From contig NZ_JARXWB010000016.1 of the NCBI RefSeq assembly GCF_029892425.1, positions 120,046 through 184,045 on the forward strand: a DNA stretch of 64,000 nt. The letters run 5' to 3'. A model generated the notes under the pieces. It did not search any database and was not told the DNA's origin. It saw only the letters and a program-made list of their open reading frames with translations. The position numbers and the translations under genes are program-made. Below, piece by piece: positions 7,590-17,716 of this stretch. The DNA is from Bradyrhizobium sp. BR13661. GTDB taxonomy: Bacteria > Pseudomonadota > Alphaproteobacteria > Rhizobiales > Xanthobacteraceae. Within the stretch, counting starts at the first letter, position 1; each line of letters begins with the position of its first letter.

Positions 7590-9356
7590 TCAGCGCGCCA
7601 CACTCCGCTCCGGCTCGGCCGGTGCCTCGCCATCGGCCAGCACGTGAATCATGCCGTTCTTCACCATCGTCACCTTGCGGGTGTGGAAGGCATCGAGCGT
7701 CGAGCGGTGACCAATCGAGACGATGGTAGCCTGCGGCAGCTTCTCCGTCAGCAGCCGGTACAGCCGGGCCTCGGACGGCTCGTCGAGGGAGGCGGTGGCC
7801 TCGTCGAGGAACAAATAGTCCGGCATATGCAACAGCGCGCGGGCAAGCCCCAGGCGCTGCTGCTCGCCGAGCGATAGCATCCGGTTCCAGTGGCCGTCCT
7901 CGCCGAGCCGCTCGGCGAGATCGGGCAGGCCGACGGCGATGACGGCATCCCGGATCCTAGCCGCCTGGAAGGCACCGGGTGCTGACGGATAGATCACCGC
8001 ATCACCCAGCGCACCGACCGGGAAATAGGGGCGTTGCGGCAGCATCATCAGCTTCGCCTGCGCGGGGATGTCGATGGTGCCGGTACCGAACGGCCAGATG
8101 CCGGCGATGGCTCGGAACAGCGTCGACTTGCCGGAGCCCGACGGTCCGGTCACGAGCACGCGCTCGGGCGTCCGGATGGCGAAGCCGTCGGCCGCCACCA
8201 GCGGCTTGCCGTTGGGCAGATACACGCACAGCTTCTCGAGGCCGACATTGCGGCTGCCGTCTGCCGCCTTGAGTTCGATCGTGGCCTCATGCGCCGGCAG
8301 ATTTACCGCCGACTTGACCGACATCTCGAAGCCGTCGAGACGCGCGACAATCGCGCGCCATTCGGCGAGAGTGCGATAGGCCGAGACGAAAAAGGACAGC
8401 GCATCCTGCACTTGGCCAAAGGCCGATCCGGTCTGCATCATGTCGCCGAGCTGGATTTTCTTGGCGACGAAGTACGCCGGTGCGACCACAACATAGGGAA
8501 AGATCACCGCGGCTTGACTGTAGCTTGACGTGAAAGCGGTCAGGCGCTTGGTCCGGCTCATCATCGCGTACCAGTTGCCGATGACCAGACCAAATCGATG
8601 CAGCAGATGCCCTCGCTCCGCGTTCTCTCCCTTCATGAGTGCGATCTGTTCGGAATTTTCGCGCACGCGGACCAGGTTGAAGCGGAAGTCGGCCTCATAG
8701 CGCTGCTGCTCGAACATAATGTTGACGAGCGGGGCACCGATCCAATGCGTCAGCGCCGTACCCACTATCGCGTAGGCCAGCGCACACCAGACCAGAAAAC
8801 CAGGGATGACGATATCAGTGCCGTAAAGGTGCAGTGGAGCCTTGTTCGACAGTCCCCAGAGGATGACAACGAACGAGGCCAGCGTTACGATCGACGACAG
8901 CAGGCCGAGGCCGATGCTTAGCGTCTGCTCGACGAAATTCTTGACGTCCTCGGTGATGCGCTGATCCGGGTTGTCGGCGGCGTCGCCCTTGAGCTGCATC
9001 CGATAGTGCGTGGCGCCATCGAGCCATTCGCCGAGATAGTGCTTCGTCAGCCATTGCCGCCAGCGAATCTGCAGCCATTGGTTGAGGTAGAGCTTGTAGA
9101 CGGCGAGCGCGATGAAGACGGACGCCAGGCCGAGAAAGATCCAGATCTCCCTGACGAACCGATCCAGATCGTATTCCTGGATTGCCGTGAAAAACCGGTT
9201 CTGCCACTGGCTGACGAGCACGTTGATCGCGACGAGTGCCAGCTCCATCGCCACGACGACGGCAAGCAGGCCGCGGCCAGCCCATTTGTCCTCTGACCGG
9301 AAATAGGGGATGGCGATTCGCCAGACGGTCGCGAGCGTGGCGCGGATGTTGTTCAC
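7590..9356 (-). CDS. ABC transporter, fused permease/ATPase of the YddA/SbmA-BacA-like type
   Basis: This 588-aa protein fuses an N-terminal membrane domain of the SbmA/BacA-like type (residues about 20-340) to a C-terminal ATPase. The membrane part has helices near residues 28-50, 75-95, 155-175 and 195-215. The ATPase shows Walker A GPSGSGKST near residue 403, the signature LSLGEQQRL near 494, Walker B YLFLDEATASLDE near 515 and the switch His in SIGHRS. Relatives export or import peptides, vitamins or very-long-chain fatty acyl derivatives; the substrate here is unknown. The start codon is GTG at 9356 with an AGGAG-like site upstream. It is divergent from the lactate permease gene. Confidence 0.88.
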   Translation of the reverse strand: MNNIRATLATVWRIAIPYFRSEDKWAGRGLLAVVVAMELALVAINVLVSQWQNRFFTAIQEYDLDRFVREIWIFLGLASVFIALAVYKLYLNQWLQIRWRQWLTKHYLGEWLDGATHYRMQLKGDAADNPDQRITEDVKNFVEQTLSIGLGLLSSIVTLASFVVILWGLSNKAPLHLYGTDIVIPGFLVWCALAYAIVGTALTHWIGAPLVNIMFEQQRYEADFRFNLVRVRENSEQIALMKGENAERGHLLHRFGLVIGNWYAMMSRTKRLTAFTSSYSQAAVIFPYVVVAPAYFVAKKIQLGDMMQTGSAFGQVQDALSFFVSAYRTLAEWRAIVARLDGFEMSVKSAVNLPAHEATIELKAADGSRNVGLEKLCVYLPNGKPLVAADGFAIRTPERVLVTGPSGSGKSTLFRAIAGIWPFGTGTIDIPAQAKLMMLPQRPYFPVGALGDAVIYPSAPGAFQAARIRDAVIAVGLPDLAERLGEDGHWNRMLSLGEQQRLGLARALLHMPDYLFLDEATASLDEPSEARLYRLLTEKLPQATIVSIGHRSTLDAFHTRKVTMVKNGMIHVLADGEAPAEPERSVAR

Positions 9357-9669
9357 AGAGGGAGATCTCCTGAAGGATATTTACAGCGGCCCTGAAGCCA
9401 AGCGGCTGAAGCCATGGCAGAAAAGGGCGCGATTAGACTAAAGTCGCAAGTTCTGCAATTTGCGTTGGCGAGCCGCAGCTTGCAACCCTAGCATGGGCAC
9501 AACGGCGTGGGGTGGGGACCTCCAGATTTTCGCGAGCTTGTGAGCAGGCGGGAACCGCGGCTCTCGCGAGGAATTCGCGTCCAACTCGGGGGTTATCGCT
9601 TCCAACGCCAAGCAGGTCCGGCTGTCCACGCGGGCCGCCTGCCGTACACATGCGTGGGGGAGGAAGACC
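9357..9669. other. Divergent intergenic region between the ABC transporter and lctP
   Basis: About 313 bp that must hold the promoters for both divergent genes. A strong GGGGGAGG-type ribosome binding site precedes the permease start at 9670. I found no operator that I would name. Confidence 0.4.
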
Positions 9670-11334
9670 ATGTGGAATCAAATCTATGATCCGTTGCACA
9701 GCCCCGTGCTGTCGACGATCGCGGCGGCCATACCCGTCGTCACGCTGCTGGTCCTGATCGCGAGCGGACGCGTTCAGGCACACATCGCGGCCGTCATCGC
9801 CGTGATCGTGACCAATCTGATCACGATTTTCGTTTTCACCATGCCGGTGAACATGTCGATCCGCGCCTCGATCCTCGGCATCGTGACCGGCTTCTTCCCG
9901 ATCGGCTGGATCGTCCTCAACGTCATCTTCCTCTACCAGGTGACGGTCACGACCGGGCGGTTCGAGCTGTTGAAGCGGGCAGTCGGCGGGGTCACCGAGG
10001 ACCGGCGGCTGCAATTGCTGTTGATCGCGTTTTCGTTCGGCGCCTTCTTCGAGGGCGCCTCGGGCTTCGGCACGCCGGTGGCGATCACCGGCGCCGTTCT
10101 GATCGGCCTCGGCTTCTCGCCGCTTGCGGCCTCCGGCCTGTCGCTGATCGCCAACACCGCCCCGGTCGCCTATGGCGCGCTGGGCACGCCGATCCAGGGC
10201 CTCGCCTCGGTCACCGGGCTCGATCCCTACATCTTGGGTGCGATGGTCGGCCGACAATTGCCGTTCTTCTCGCTGATCGTGCCGTTCTGGGTGGTGTGGG
10301 CCTTCGCTGGCTGGAAGGGCATGAAGGACGTCTGGCCGGCGATCCTCGTCACCGGCGTCTCCTTCGCGATCCCGCAATTCGTGATCTCGAACTACGTCAA
10401 TCCCTGGATCGTCGACATCGGTGCGTCGCTGATCTCGATGGGCGCGCTGATCCTGTTCCTGAGGGTCTGGCAGCCGAGGCAGCTCTGGCTGTCGCCGGCG
10501 TTGCGCGGACACGATGAATCCGCGGCGACCATGGCCACGGCCAAGCCAATCGACAAGACGCCGCTGACGCAAGGCGAGCTCTTCAGCGCGCTGCTGCCGT
10601 GGATCATCGTCTGCGTCGTCATGCTGATCTGGGGTAACGGTGGCTTCAAGACCTGGGCGAACTCGATCTTCGTCTGGAACTATCCCGTCCCCGAGCTGCA
10701 CCAGATGATCAACAAGATGCCGCCGGTCGCGCCGGGGCCGACCAAGGAAGCGGCGGTGTTCGGCTTCACCTATCTGTCCTTCACCGGCAGTGGCATGCTG
10801 ATCGCAGCGATCATCTCCGGCGTCCTGATGGGCGTTGGTCCTGTCAGGCTCTTGGTTGAATACGGCCGCACCATCCGGCTCTGCGCGATCTCGCTGATCA
10901 CGATCTCGGCGATGCTCGCGATCGGCACGCTGACGCGTCTCTCCGGCGTCGACGCGACGCTGGGTCTCGCCTTTGCCGCAACCGGCGTGCTCTATCCCTT
11001 CTTCGGCACGCTGCTCGGCTGGCTCGGCGTGGCGCTGACGGGGTCGGATACGTCCTCGAACATCCTGTTCGGCAACCTCCAGAAGATCACGTCCCAGCAG
11101 CTCGGCCTGTCGCCGATCCTGATGGGCGCGGCGAACTCCTCGGGCGGCGTCATGGGCAAGATGATCGACGCGCAGTCGATCGTGGTCGCCTCGACCGCGA
11201 CCAACTGGTACGGCCACGAGGGCACGATCCTGCGCTTCGTGTTCTGGCACTCGATCGTGCTGGCCTGCCTCGTCGGCGTGCTCGTGACGTTGCAAGCCTA
11301 CGTCTATCCGTTCACGGAGCTCGTGCTGAAGTAG
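9670..11334 (+). CDS. lctP: L-lactate permease (LctP family)
   Basis: This 554-aa protein has about a dozen or more hydrophobic segments spread over its length, as in LctP-family lactate/glycolate:proton symporters. Conserved family segments are visible: FSFGAFFEGASGFGTPVAI near residues 118-140, NTAPVAYGALGTPI near 162-176, and GSDTSSNILFGNLQ and ANSSGGVMGKM in the C-terminal third. A strong ribosome binding site fixes the start. It imports L-lactate, D-lactate or glycolate across the inner membrane. With the glycolate oxidase genes a few kilobases upstream, uptake of glycolate or lactate for GlcDEF is a plausible link. Confidence 0.93.
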   Translation: MWNQIYDPLHSPVLSTIAAAIPVVTLLVLIASGRVQAHIAAVIAVIVTNLITIFVFTMPVNMSIRASILGIVTGFFPIGWIVLNVIFLYQVTVTTGRFELLKRAVGGVTEDRRLQLLLIAFSFGAFFEGASGFGTPVAITGAVLIGLGFSPLAASGLSLIANTAPVAYGALGTPIQGLASVTGLDPYILGAMVGRQLPFFSLIVPFWVVWAFAGWKGMKDVWPAILVTGVSFAIPQFVISNYVNPWIVDIGASLISMGALILFLRVWQPRQLWLSPALRGHDESAATMATAKPIDKTPLTQGELFSALLPWIIVCVVMLIWGNGGFKTWANSIFVWNYPVPELHQMINKMPPVAPGPTKEAAVFGFTYLSFTGSGMLIAAIISGVLMGVGPVRLLVEYGRTIRLCAISLITISAMLAIGTLTRLSGVDATLGLAFAATGVLYPFFGTLLGWLGVALTGSDTSSNILFGNLQKITSQQLGLSPILMGAANSSGGVMGKMIDAQSIVVASTATNWYGHEGTILRFVFWHSIVLACLVGVLVTLQAYVYPFTELVLK

Positions 11335-11357
11335 CAGGCGGCGCTGGTCTGGACACA

Positions 11358-11389
11358 AATCCCCGCGGGATTGTCCCGCGGGGATTTTT
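11358..11389 (+). terminator. Terminator after lctP
   Basis: A 13-bp stem (AATCCCCGCGGGA with TCCCGCGGGGATT) around a 3-base loop is followed by TTT. It is a strong intrinsic terminator. Confidence 0.88.
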
Positions 11390-11433
11390 GTGACCGGAGC
11401 CGACGAGCCTTCTCAAAGGCTTTGCCGTCTTAT

Positions 11434-11538
11434 AAGAGCGTTTTCGAGCGAAGTGGATACCGGTTCGCGTCAAGAAGACGCGTCAAAACTAGAATCTAGA
11501 GCCCCGTTCCGATTCCATCGGAACGGAAATGGCTCTAG
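11434..11538. repeat. Rhizobial intergenic palindromic repeat
   Basis: The stretch has the look of the dispersed repeat common between Bradyrhizobium genes. It ends in a nested palindrome: CTAGAGCC at 11496 pairs with GGCTCTAG at 11531, and CCGTTCCGAT pairs with ATCGGAACGG inside it. It lies just upstream of the small secreted protein gene and may form part of its leader. Confidence 0.7.
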
Positions 11539-11570
11539 AAGACCCGGCAAATCGCCGGTCGAGAGGTCTC

Positions 11571-11969
11571 ATGGTGTCGATGAAGCGGATGGTGTGTGCG
11601 GGGGTCGCGGTGCTGTCGATGTCGGTTGCCGCGAAGGCCGAGGACGGCTTTCCCTTCGGCACCGAGATGACGCTGGAGGCCGTGCCGCAGCCCGGCTCGA
11701 AGCGTATTCCGAACATCGAGATCGGGGACAATGGCGAGGTCGTGCTCGAGCTCTGGTGCAAGGGCGGCAAGGGCCAGTTCTCGGTGGCCGGCAACACCGT
11801 GATCTTCGTGCCCGGCCAAATTCAGGATCGCTCCTGTCCACCGGCAAGAGCCCAGGCCGACGACGACCTCGTCGCGGCGCTCGCCGCCGTCGAGACCTGG
11901 AAGCGCCAGGGCGACTTCCTCACGCTGATCGGCCCAAAGACGCTGCGGTTTCGGGCGAACGGGAATTGA
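11571..11969 (+). CDS. Small secreted protein, possibly META/HslJ-like
   Basis: The 132-aa product has an N-terminal signal peptide (MKRM, a hydrophobic core, cleavage near AAKAED) and a mature domain of about 105 residues. That domain contains two cysteines (ELWCKG and DRSCPP) and a late segment, WKRQGDFLTLIG, that reminds me of META/HslJ-type domains, where a residue pattern such as LTL precedes the end of the fold. The function is not known. I chose the ATG at 11571 because a GAGAGG site precedes it; the ATG at 11580 is also possible. It appears to be monocistronic. Confidence 0.65.
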   Translation: MVSMKRMVCAGVAVLSMSVAAKAEDGFPFGTEMTLEAVPQPGSKRIPNIEIGDNGEVVLELWCKGGKGQFSVAGNTVIFVPGQIQDRSCPPARAQADDDLVAALAAVETWKRQGDFLTLIGPKTLRFRANGN

Positions 11970-11975
11970 CCCACG

Positions 11976-12133
11976 CGTGTCCCGGACAAGGGGCAACGCC
12001 TAAGCGATGCGCCGCAGAGCCGGGACCCAGTGTATCCGCGATCTCGCTTGCAGCTTCTGGGCTCCGGCTCTGCAGCGCCTAAAGCGCGTTTACGCGCGTC
12101 TTCGACGCGCTATGGCGCTGCGTCCGGGGCACG
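11976..12133. repeat. Nested inverted-repeat intergenic element
   Basis: The outer arms CGTGTCCCGGAC and GTCCGGGGCACG match with one mismatch. The inner arms, around GCAGAGCCGGGACCCAG and CTGGGCTCCGGCTCTGC, pair over about 20 bases with few mismatches. This is another family of Bradyrhizobium-type dispersed palindromes. It sits between two convergent genes and could serve as a transcription barrier. Confidence 0.65.
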
Positions 12134-12143
12134 AGAGCTCAGC

Positions 12144-13355
12144 TCACTTCCACACCGATTTGTCGGCATCCCAGCGCTGGCCCTTCAGCTCCTTGGCGAG
12201 CGCCTCGATCGAGCCGTTGTCGTCGGGCTGGTCGCCTTCCTCGTCGGCTGCGGCCTCGTCGGAGACGTTGAGCTTCGCGCCCGTGCTCTCGTCGGTAGTC
12301 GTCGTCGACGGGCTGCCGATCCAGACCATCAGCTTGTCGGTCGCCCCCGGCTTGTCGGCGGAGACGAGACCCGCAACCTCGATCGTGTCGGTGAGCTCGA
12401 GCGCCGGAAAATCCTGGTTCGGCCGCTTGAAGACGAGCTTGAGCTTGCCGGTTGAGGGGCTGAAGCTCTGCATAATAGGCTTCGCCGCAAGCGTCTTGCT
12501 CAGCACGCCGGCCACGGCGGTGGCGAGCTTGTCGCGGTTGATCTTGTCGCCGTCGCGCCAGTCGGCGGCGGTGATGCGGATGGTGCGGTCCATCTCCGTG
12601 AGCCCTGCGGTCCAGCCGACAGCCGTGACGCCCGGCATCGCCTTGAACTTCGCGAGCAGCGCGGCGGCGCGCTCGGGATCGACCGACATGTTGACGGTCT
12701 GCTCGCCGGCGCGCAGCGCGTCGCAGCCGACCGACAGGCTTGCAAGCGTCACCTCGACGTCCTGGCCCTTCAGGCTCTTCAGGAAGTCGGTCGCATTATC
12801 GAGCTTGACCTTGACCGCGATCGCCTCCGGCGAGACTTCGGTAAAATCCTTCGGCTGCGGCGTGATGCCGTCGTCGCTGGTCTGGTTGTCGAGAAATTCC
12901 TTCTCGCTGAGATCGGCATTGTCGGGCGAGGTCACCTCGGTCACGGCCCCGCCGATGCCGATCTGGCCGCGGAACTCGAACGTGTCGCCGGTGGGCTTGC
13001 GGGTGAGCTTGACCGTGACGGGCGCCTTCGCGCCGAGGCTCGTGGTCGTGCCGGTCAACGTCTGGCCGGAGACCTGGAGATTGACGACGAAGCGGTCCTT
13101 GCGATCGGAATTCTTCGCCACCGGATAGCAAACGTCGAGTGTGGCCGCGGTGACCGTCTTGCCCTGCCGCGTCTCCTTCAGGATGACGTCGGCATTGCCG
13201 TCCATCAGTCCGTCGATCGAGGTGAAATAGCGCGTTTCCGTGCCGCCCGGCGCCGTGGCCTTCGGCGACAGCTTCATCTGGGCTGAGGCGACCTCAGGCG
13301 AAACGACAAGCAAAGCGGCCAAGAGAGCTGTCGAGCAAACCAGAAGCGCGCGCAT
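12144..13355 (-). CDS. Secreted protein of unknown function
   Basis: This 403-aa protein has a signal peptide (RALLVCSTALLAALLVVSPE, cleavage near ASAQ) and no transmembrane helix afterwards. The mature part is rich in beta-type sequence, with a threonine-rich N-terminal half (residues about 25-150) and an acidic C-terminal tail (EEGDQPDDNG). Two cysteines (DVCYP and VGCDALR) could form a disulfide. I do not recognise a named family, and no function is assigned. I chose the ATG at 13355 because the extension to 13388 would place 11 polar residues before the signal peptide. It lies downstream of groEL on the same strand, but the groEL terminator separates them. Confidence 0.7.
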   Translation of the reverse strand: MRALLVCSTALLAALLVVSPEVASAQMKLSPKATAPGGTETRYFTSIDGLMDGNADVILKETRQGKTVTAATLDVCYPVAKNSDRKDRFVVNLQVSGQTLTGTTTSLGAKAPVTVKLTRKPTGDTFEFRGQIGIGGAVTEVTSPDNADLSEKEFLDNQTSDDGITPQPKDFTEVSPEAIAVKVKLDNATDFLKSLKGQDVEVTLASLSVGCDALRAGEQTVNMSVDPERAAALLAKFKAMPGVTAVGWTAGLTEMDRTIRITAADWRDGDKINRDKLATAVAGVLSKTLAAKPIMQSFSPSTGKLKLVFKRPNQDFPALELTDTIEVAGLVSADKPGATDKLMVWIGSPSTTTTDESTGAKLNVSDEAAADEEGDQPDDNGSIEALAKELKGQRWDADKSVWK

Positions 13356-13433
13356 TGACGGAATCCTCAAATCAGAATCGGGCGCCACCGTAGTGGATTT
13401 TGGCTGCCGGTTGAAGCGCAGGCCAGTATCGGC

Positions 13434-13463
13434 AAAAAAGAAGGCCGCCCGGAGGCGGCCTTC
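13434..13463 (-). terminator. Terminator after groEL
   Basis: Read on the minus strand, the stem AAGGCCGCC/GGCGGCCTT is followed by CTTTTTT. It ends the groESL transcript and isolates the next gene. Confidence 0.85.
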
Positions 13464-13486
13464 GCAACGCTGTCGATGAGATGGGC

Positions 13487-15118
<1,632 letters not shown>

Positions 15119-15176
15119 GGTCTGCAATCCCTGTTTGTCGTGATGTGTCTTGTTTGGTGCTGCGTCGCGCTTTCTT

Positions 15177-15255
15177 CGTCATTGCCGGGCTTGACCCGGC
15201 AATCCATCATCTTGTGAGGAAGGATGGATGCCCGGGTCGAGCCCGGGCATGACGG
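15177..15255. repeat. Palindromic repeat between groES and groEL
   Basis: The element has outer arms CGTCATTGCCGGGC and GCCCGGGCATGACG and an inner pair AATCCATC/GATGGAT. It is of the dispersed type seen at 16440 and 63213. It sits inside the groESL transcript, where it can fold into a long hairpin between the two coding regions. Confidence 0.8.
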
Positions 15256-15288
15256 TCGCGCATTCAGCGGCCGTTCAGCCTGACGGCC

Positions 15289-15585
15289 TTAGGCCATCAC
15301 GCCCATGATGTCCGACTCCTTCATGATCAGGAGCTCTTCGTTGTCGATCTTGACCTCGGTGCCCGACCACTTGCCGAACAGCACGCGGTCGCCGACCTTG
15401 AGGTCGATCGGGATCAGCTTGCCAGCCTCGTCGCGGCCACCGGGGCCGACGGCGACGACTTCGCCCTGGGACGGCTTTTCCTTGGCGGTGTCGGGGATGA
15501 TGATGCCGCCCTTGGTCTTTTCCTCGGCGTCGATACGTTTGACCACGACACGGTCATGCAGCGGACGAAATTTGGACTTAGCCAT
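15289..15585 (-). CDS. groES: Co-chaperonin GroES
   Basis: The 98-aa product is the GroES lid of the chaperonin. It starts KFRPLHDRVVVKRID, contains the mobile loop EEKTKGGIIIPDTAKEK (residues about 20-36) that binds GroEL, and ends with the usual KESDIMGV strand. Length is normal. It is the first gene of the operon; a sigma-70-type promoter and a CIRCE operator lie upstream at 15682-15747. Confidence 0.97.
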   Translation of the reverse strand: MAKSKFRPLHDRVVVKRIDAEEKTKGGIIIPDTAKEKPSQGEVVAVGPGGRDEAGKLIPIDLKVGDRVLFGKWSGTEVKIDNEELLIMKESDIMGVMA

Positions 15586-15681
15586 GACGTTTCCCTTTGG
15601 AGGCTCGCTTTTCCGAAAGCAGCGGAAGTGGGTGGGGCGGCGCTTCCGTTCCCCCTCGTCGGCGAGGGTCGAACGGCGCGC

Positions 15682-15708
15682 TTAGCAATCGGTCTTTCCG
15701 AGTGCTAA
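15682..15708 (-). promoter_or_regulatory. CIRCE element (HrcA operator) of groESL
   Basis: On the plus strand the element reads TTAGCAATC, nine bases, then GAGTGCTAA. This matches the CIRCE consensus (TTAGCACTC-N9-GAGTGCTAA) with a single change in one arm. It lies about ten bases after the -10 box, so HrcA binding would block transcription start. The heat-shock repressor HrcA is expected to act here. Confidence 0.92.
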
Positions 15709-15718
15709 TAGTGCGCAG

Positions 15719-15747
15719 GGGATATGGCTTGGCTGCGATCCTGTCAA
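15719..15747 (-). promoter_or_regulatory. Sigma-70-type promoter of groESL
   Basis: Read on the minus strand, TTGACA (15747-15742) and TATCCC (15724-15719) are separated by 17 bases. The -35 is a perfect match and the -10 is weaker. The CIRCE element follows immediately downstream. This fits the vegetative, HrcA-repressed groESL type. Confidence 0.75.
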
Positions 15748-15903
15748 GCAAAGGTGGTTAAGCGATTGTTGAGGCGGATATAGGATGGTGGCACTGGAAA
15801 CTCGTTCGGGGAAGAGGCGTATCTTAGGACGTCATTGCCCTGGCTGCGGTTTTGCGCTTGGCTGCGGGAGGGATGCGGCCATGGTCTTGTTCGGGGGAAT
15901 GCC

Positions 15904-16428
15904 ATGATCAGTTCAGCTCGCGCGCGCACGGTTGCCAATCTGGCGGCTGCGTCTTCTCTGGCGCTGTTGCTGGGCGCCTGCGGCGGCGGCGGCCTGAGCC
16001 TGCCGTCCTTCTCTTCGTCCCAGCCGCCGGTCGAGACCGAGCCCGGCGTTGCGCCGGAAATGCCGGCCTCGATCCGCTCCGACGAGATCGTCGGCCGCTG
16101 GGGCCTCGCCTCGTTCCAGAACCCGGCCGACCGTGCCCGCACCGAGGCGGCAGCGCGGGCCCAGTGCAAGAATCCCTACGTGATCGGCGCCGGGACGTCC
16201 GGCGGCGTGGTCATGCATCTGGCCGACCAGGCGACGCCGCAGGAACTGCGTCTGAAGGGCTCGCCGAGCGGCAAGAACTATATCGGCCCCTCCGGCCCGA
16301 CGCCGGGCGAGCAGGACCGCGAGATCGTCTCCTTCGACGGCCGTGTCATGATCACCCGCTTCGTCGACAAGGACGCCGCCACCCGCTACGGCAACATGGT
16401 CTACGTCCGCTGCGCGCCGAAGGCGTAG
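15904..16428 (+). CDS. Lipoprotein of unknown function
   Basis: The 174-aa product has a lipoprotein signal: a hydrophobic stretch followed by the lipobox LLGAC at about residues 22-26, so Cys26 would be lipidated. A glycine/serine-rich linker leads to a globular part of about 110 residues with the repeated phrase DEIVGRWGLASFQNPADRAR, two further cysteines (AQCKNP and VRCAPK) and a short beta-rich end. I do not recognise a named family. I chose the ATG at 15904 because upstream sequence lacks signal features. Location in the inner or outer membrane cannot be decided. Confidence 0.75.
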   Translation: MISSARARTVANLAAASSLALLLGACGGGGLSLPSFSSSQPPVETEPGVAPEMPASIRSDEIVGRWGLASFQNPADRARTEAAARAQCKNPYVIGAGTSGGVVMHLADQATPQELRLKGSPSGKNYIGPSGPTPGEQDREIVSFDGRVMITRFVDKDAATRYGNMVYVRCAPKA

Positions 16429-16439
16429 CTTCTCTCCTT

Positions 16440-16548
16440 CGTCATGCCCCGGCTTGACCGGGGCATCCAGTACGCCGCGGCGAGAGTTGGCTGAAACGAC
16501 TGTGGCCTCTGGAATACTGGATCGCCCGGTCAAGCGGGGCGATGACAG
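16440..16548. repeat. Palindromic intergenic repeat
   Basis: Arms GTCATGCCCCGGCTTGACCG and CGGTCAAGCGGGGCGATGAC face each other with a looser centre. The element belongs to the same class as those at 15177 and 63213 and lies between two convergent genes. Confidence 0.7.
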
Positions 16549-16570
16549 TTGAGAGAGTGATCTCCAAAAA

Positions 16571-16605
16571 CAAAAAACGCCAGCTTTTGCCGGCGTTTCG
16601 TTTTT
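16571..16605. terminator. Bidirectional terminator-like hairpin
   Basis: The arms AAACGCC and GGCGTTT flank a short loop, with A-rich sequence before and T-rich sequence after. The hairpin can end both the lipoprotein transcript and the convergent CheZ-like transcript. Confidence 0.6.
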
Positions 16606-16621
16606 CTGATCTCGCGTTCGC

Positions 16622-17401
16622 TCAGTCGAACAGCGCGTCGATGTCGTCCTGCGAGGCGTGGCCGGCATCGCCGGCGAGCTTCGGGCCGTTGAGCAGCTTT
16701 TCGTCGTCGCTGCGGTTGTCGACCGGGGCCGGCACATGGGCCTTGATCGCGTCGACGCCACCCCAGATGTCCATCATCGCATTGATGTGCTGCTCGATGA
16801 ACTTCATCGTGGTCATGACCTTGCTGATGCGCTGGCCGGTCAGGTCCTGGAAGTTGCAGGCCTCGAAGATCGAGATGACGCGTTCCTGGATGTCGTCGGC
16901 GAGGCGCTTCTGCTGGTCGACCGAGTCGACCTTGGAGAGTGCGGAGGCCGCCTGGTCGATCGACTCGGCGGCTTCGAGGATCTGCTGGGTCGCCTGTTCG
17001 GTCCCGCCGACCACCGCGCCGAGCTCGCCATTGACCTTGGCCATTTCGCCGCCGTCGAAGCTCTTGCCGTGCAGGGTCGCGATCTCGCGCTTGGTGCGGT
17101 CGATGGCGTCGTGGATGAGATCGAGCTCGACCTTCAGCTTCTCGCACTGTTCGATCTGGGCCCGGTAGGTCTCGAGCATGGTGCGGGCTTCGGAGAGCTC
17201 GTGAGCCGTGGAGGCGTCGATAGCGGCCATCGCCGCGCCGCCGGACAAAGGCGCGCTGCTCTTCGCCATCTGTGCGCGGATCGCACGCAACTCCGCCATG
17301 ATCTCGCTATGCATCGGGCCAGCCTCTTCGGTCGCGTCAAACATCGGCATCTCGCCACCGAGGATGTCCTCGACACGAAAACGCTTGCGGTGAACAGCCA
17401 T
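16622..17401 (-). CDS. CheZ-like chemotaxis phosphatase
   Basis: This 259-aa protein resembles CheZ, which dephosphorylates CheY-P. Residues 60-175 form long charged helices likely to make the four-helix-bundle dimer. The conserved segment NFQDLTGQRI falls at about residues 183-192 and holds the CheZ catalytic glutamine motif. The C-terminus ends DDIDALFD, like the short acidic helix that docks CheY in enterobacterial CheZ. No cheA, cheW or receptor gene is adjacent; a lone CheY-like gene lies near 62.8 kb in this window. The position just before FQDL is Asn rather than the usual Asp, so activity should be tested rather than assumed. Confidence 0.85.
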   Translation of the reverse strand: MAVHRKRFRVEDILGGEMPMFDATEEAGPMHSEIMAELRAIRAQMAKSSAPLSGGAAMAAIDASTAHELSEARTMLETYRAQIEQCEKLKVELDLIHDAIDRTKREIATLHGKSFDGGEMAKVNGELGAVVGGTEQATQQILEAAESIDQAASALSKVDSVDQQKRLADDIQERVISIFEACNFQDLTGQRISKVMTTMKFIEQHINAMMDIWGGVDAIKAHVPAPVDNRSDDEKLLNGPKLAGDAGHASQDDIDALFD

Positions 17402-17716
17402 CAGGAAACTCCCCCCACCTCACTCACGCGTCTTTGTAGACGGAAGCGATTTAACACGAGGTTCACGTCAGGAACTGTTGTGCGGCCGCGCGCGACGCCG
17501 CGCAAACGCACGATTAACCATGCGGTTCTGCCCTTCATCGAAAATAAACGCTGATCGCCGAATTGCCGCGTCGTTCGCGACGTGGTGAATCGAAACGCCC
17601 GTGCTGTTTACCAAACGCAACGGAGTTTGCTCTTTATTGACCACGCCGAGGACGCGGCAATCAGCCAGCCCGTCCTGCGGCGAATGCAATGAGACGAAAC
17701 AGTACAGAGTACGTCG

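Noticed and set aside
9433..11358. Long minus-strand open frame (641 codons) antisense to lctP
   Set aside because: The product is an Arg/Asp/His-rich shadow without domains, and lctP is a full-length permease.
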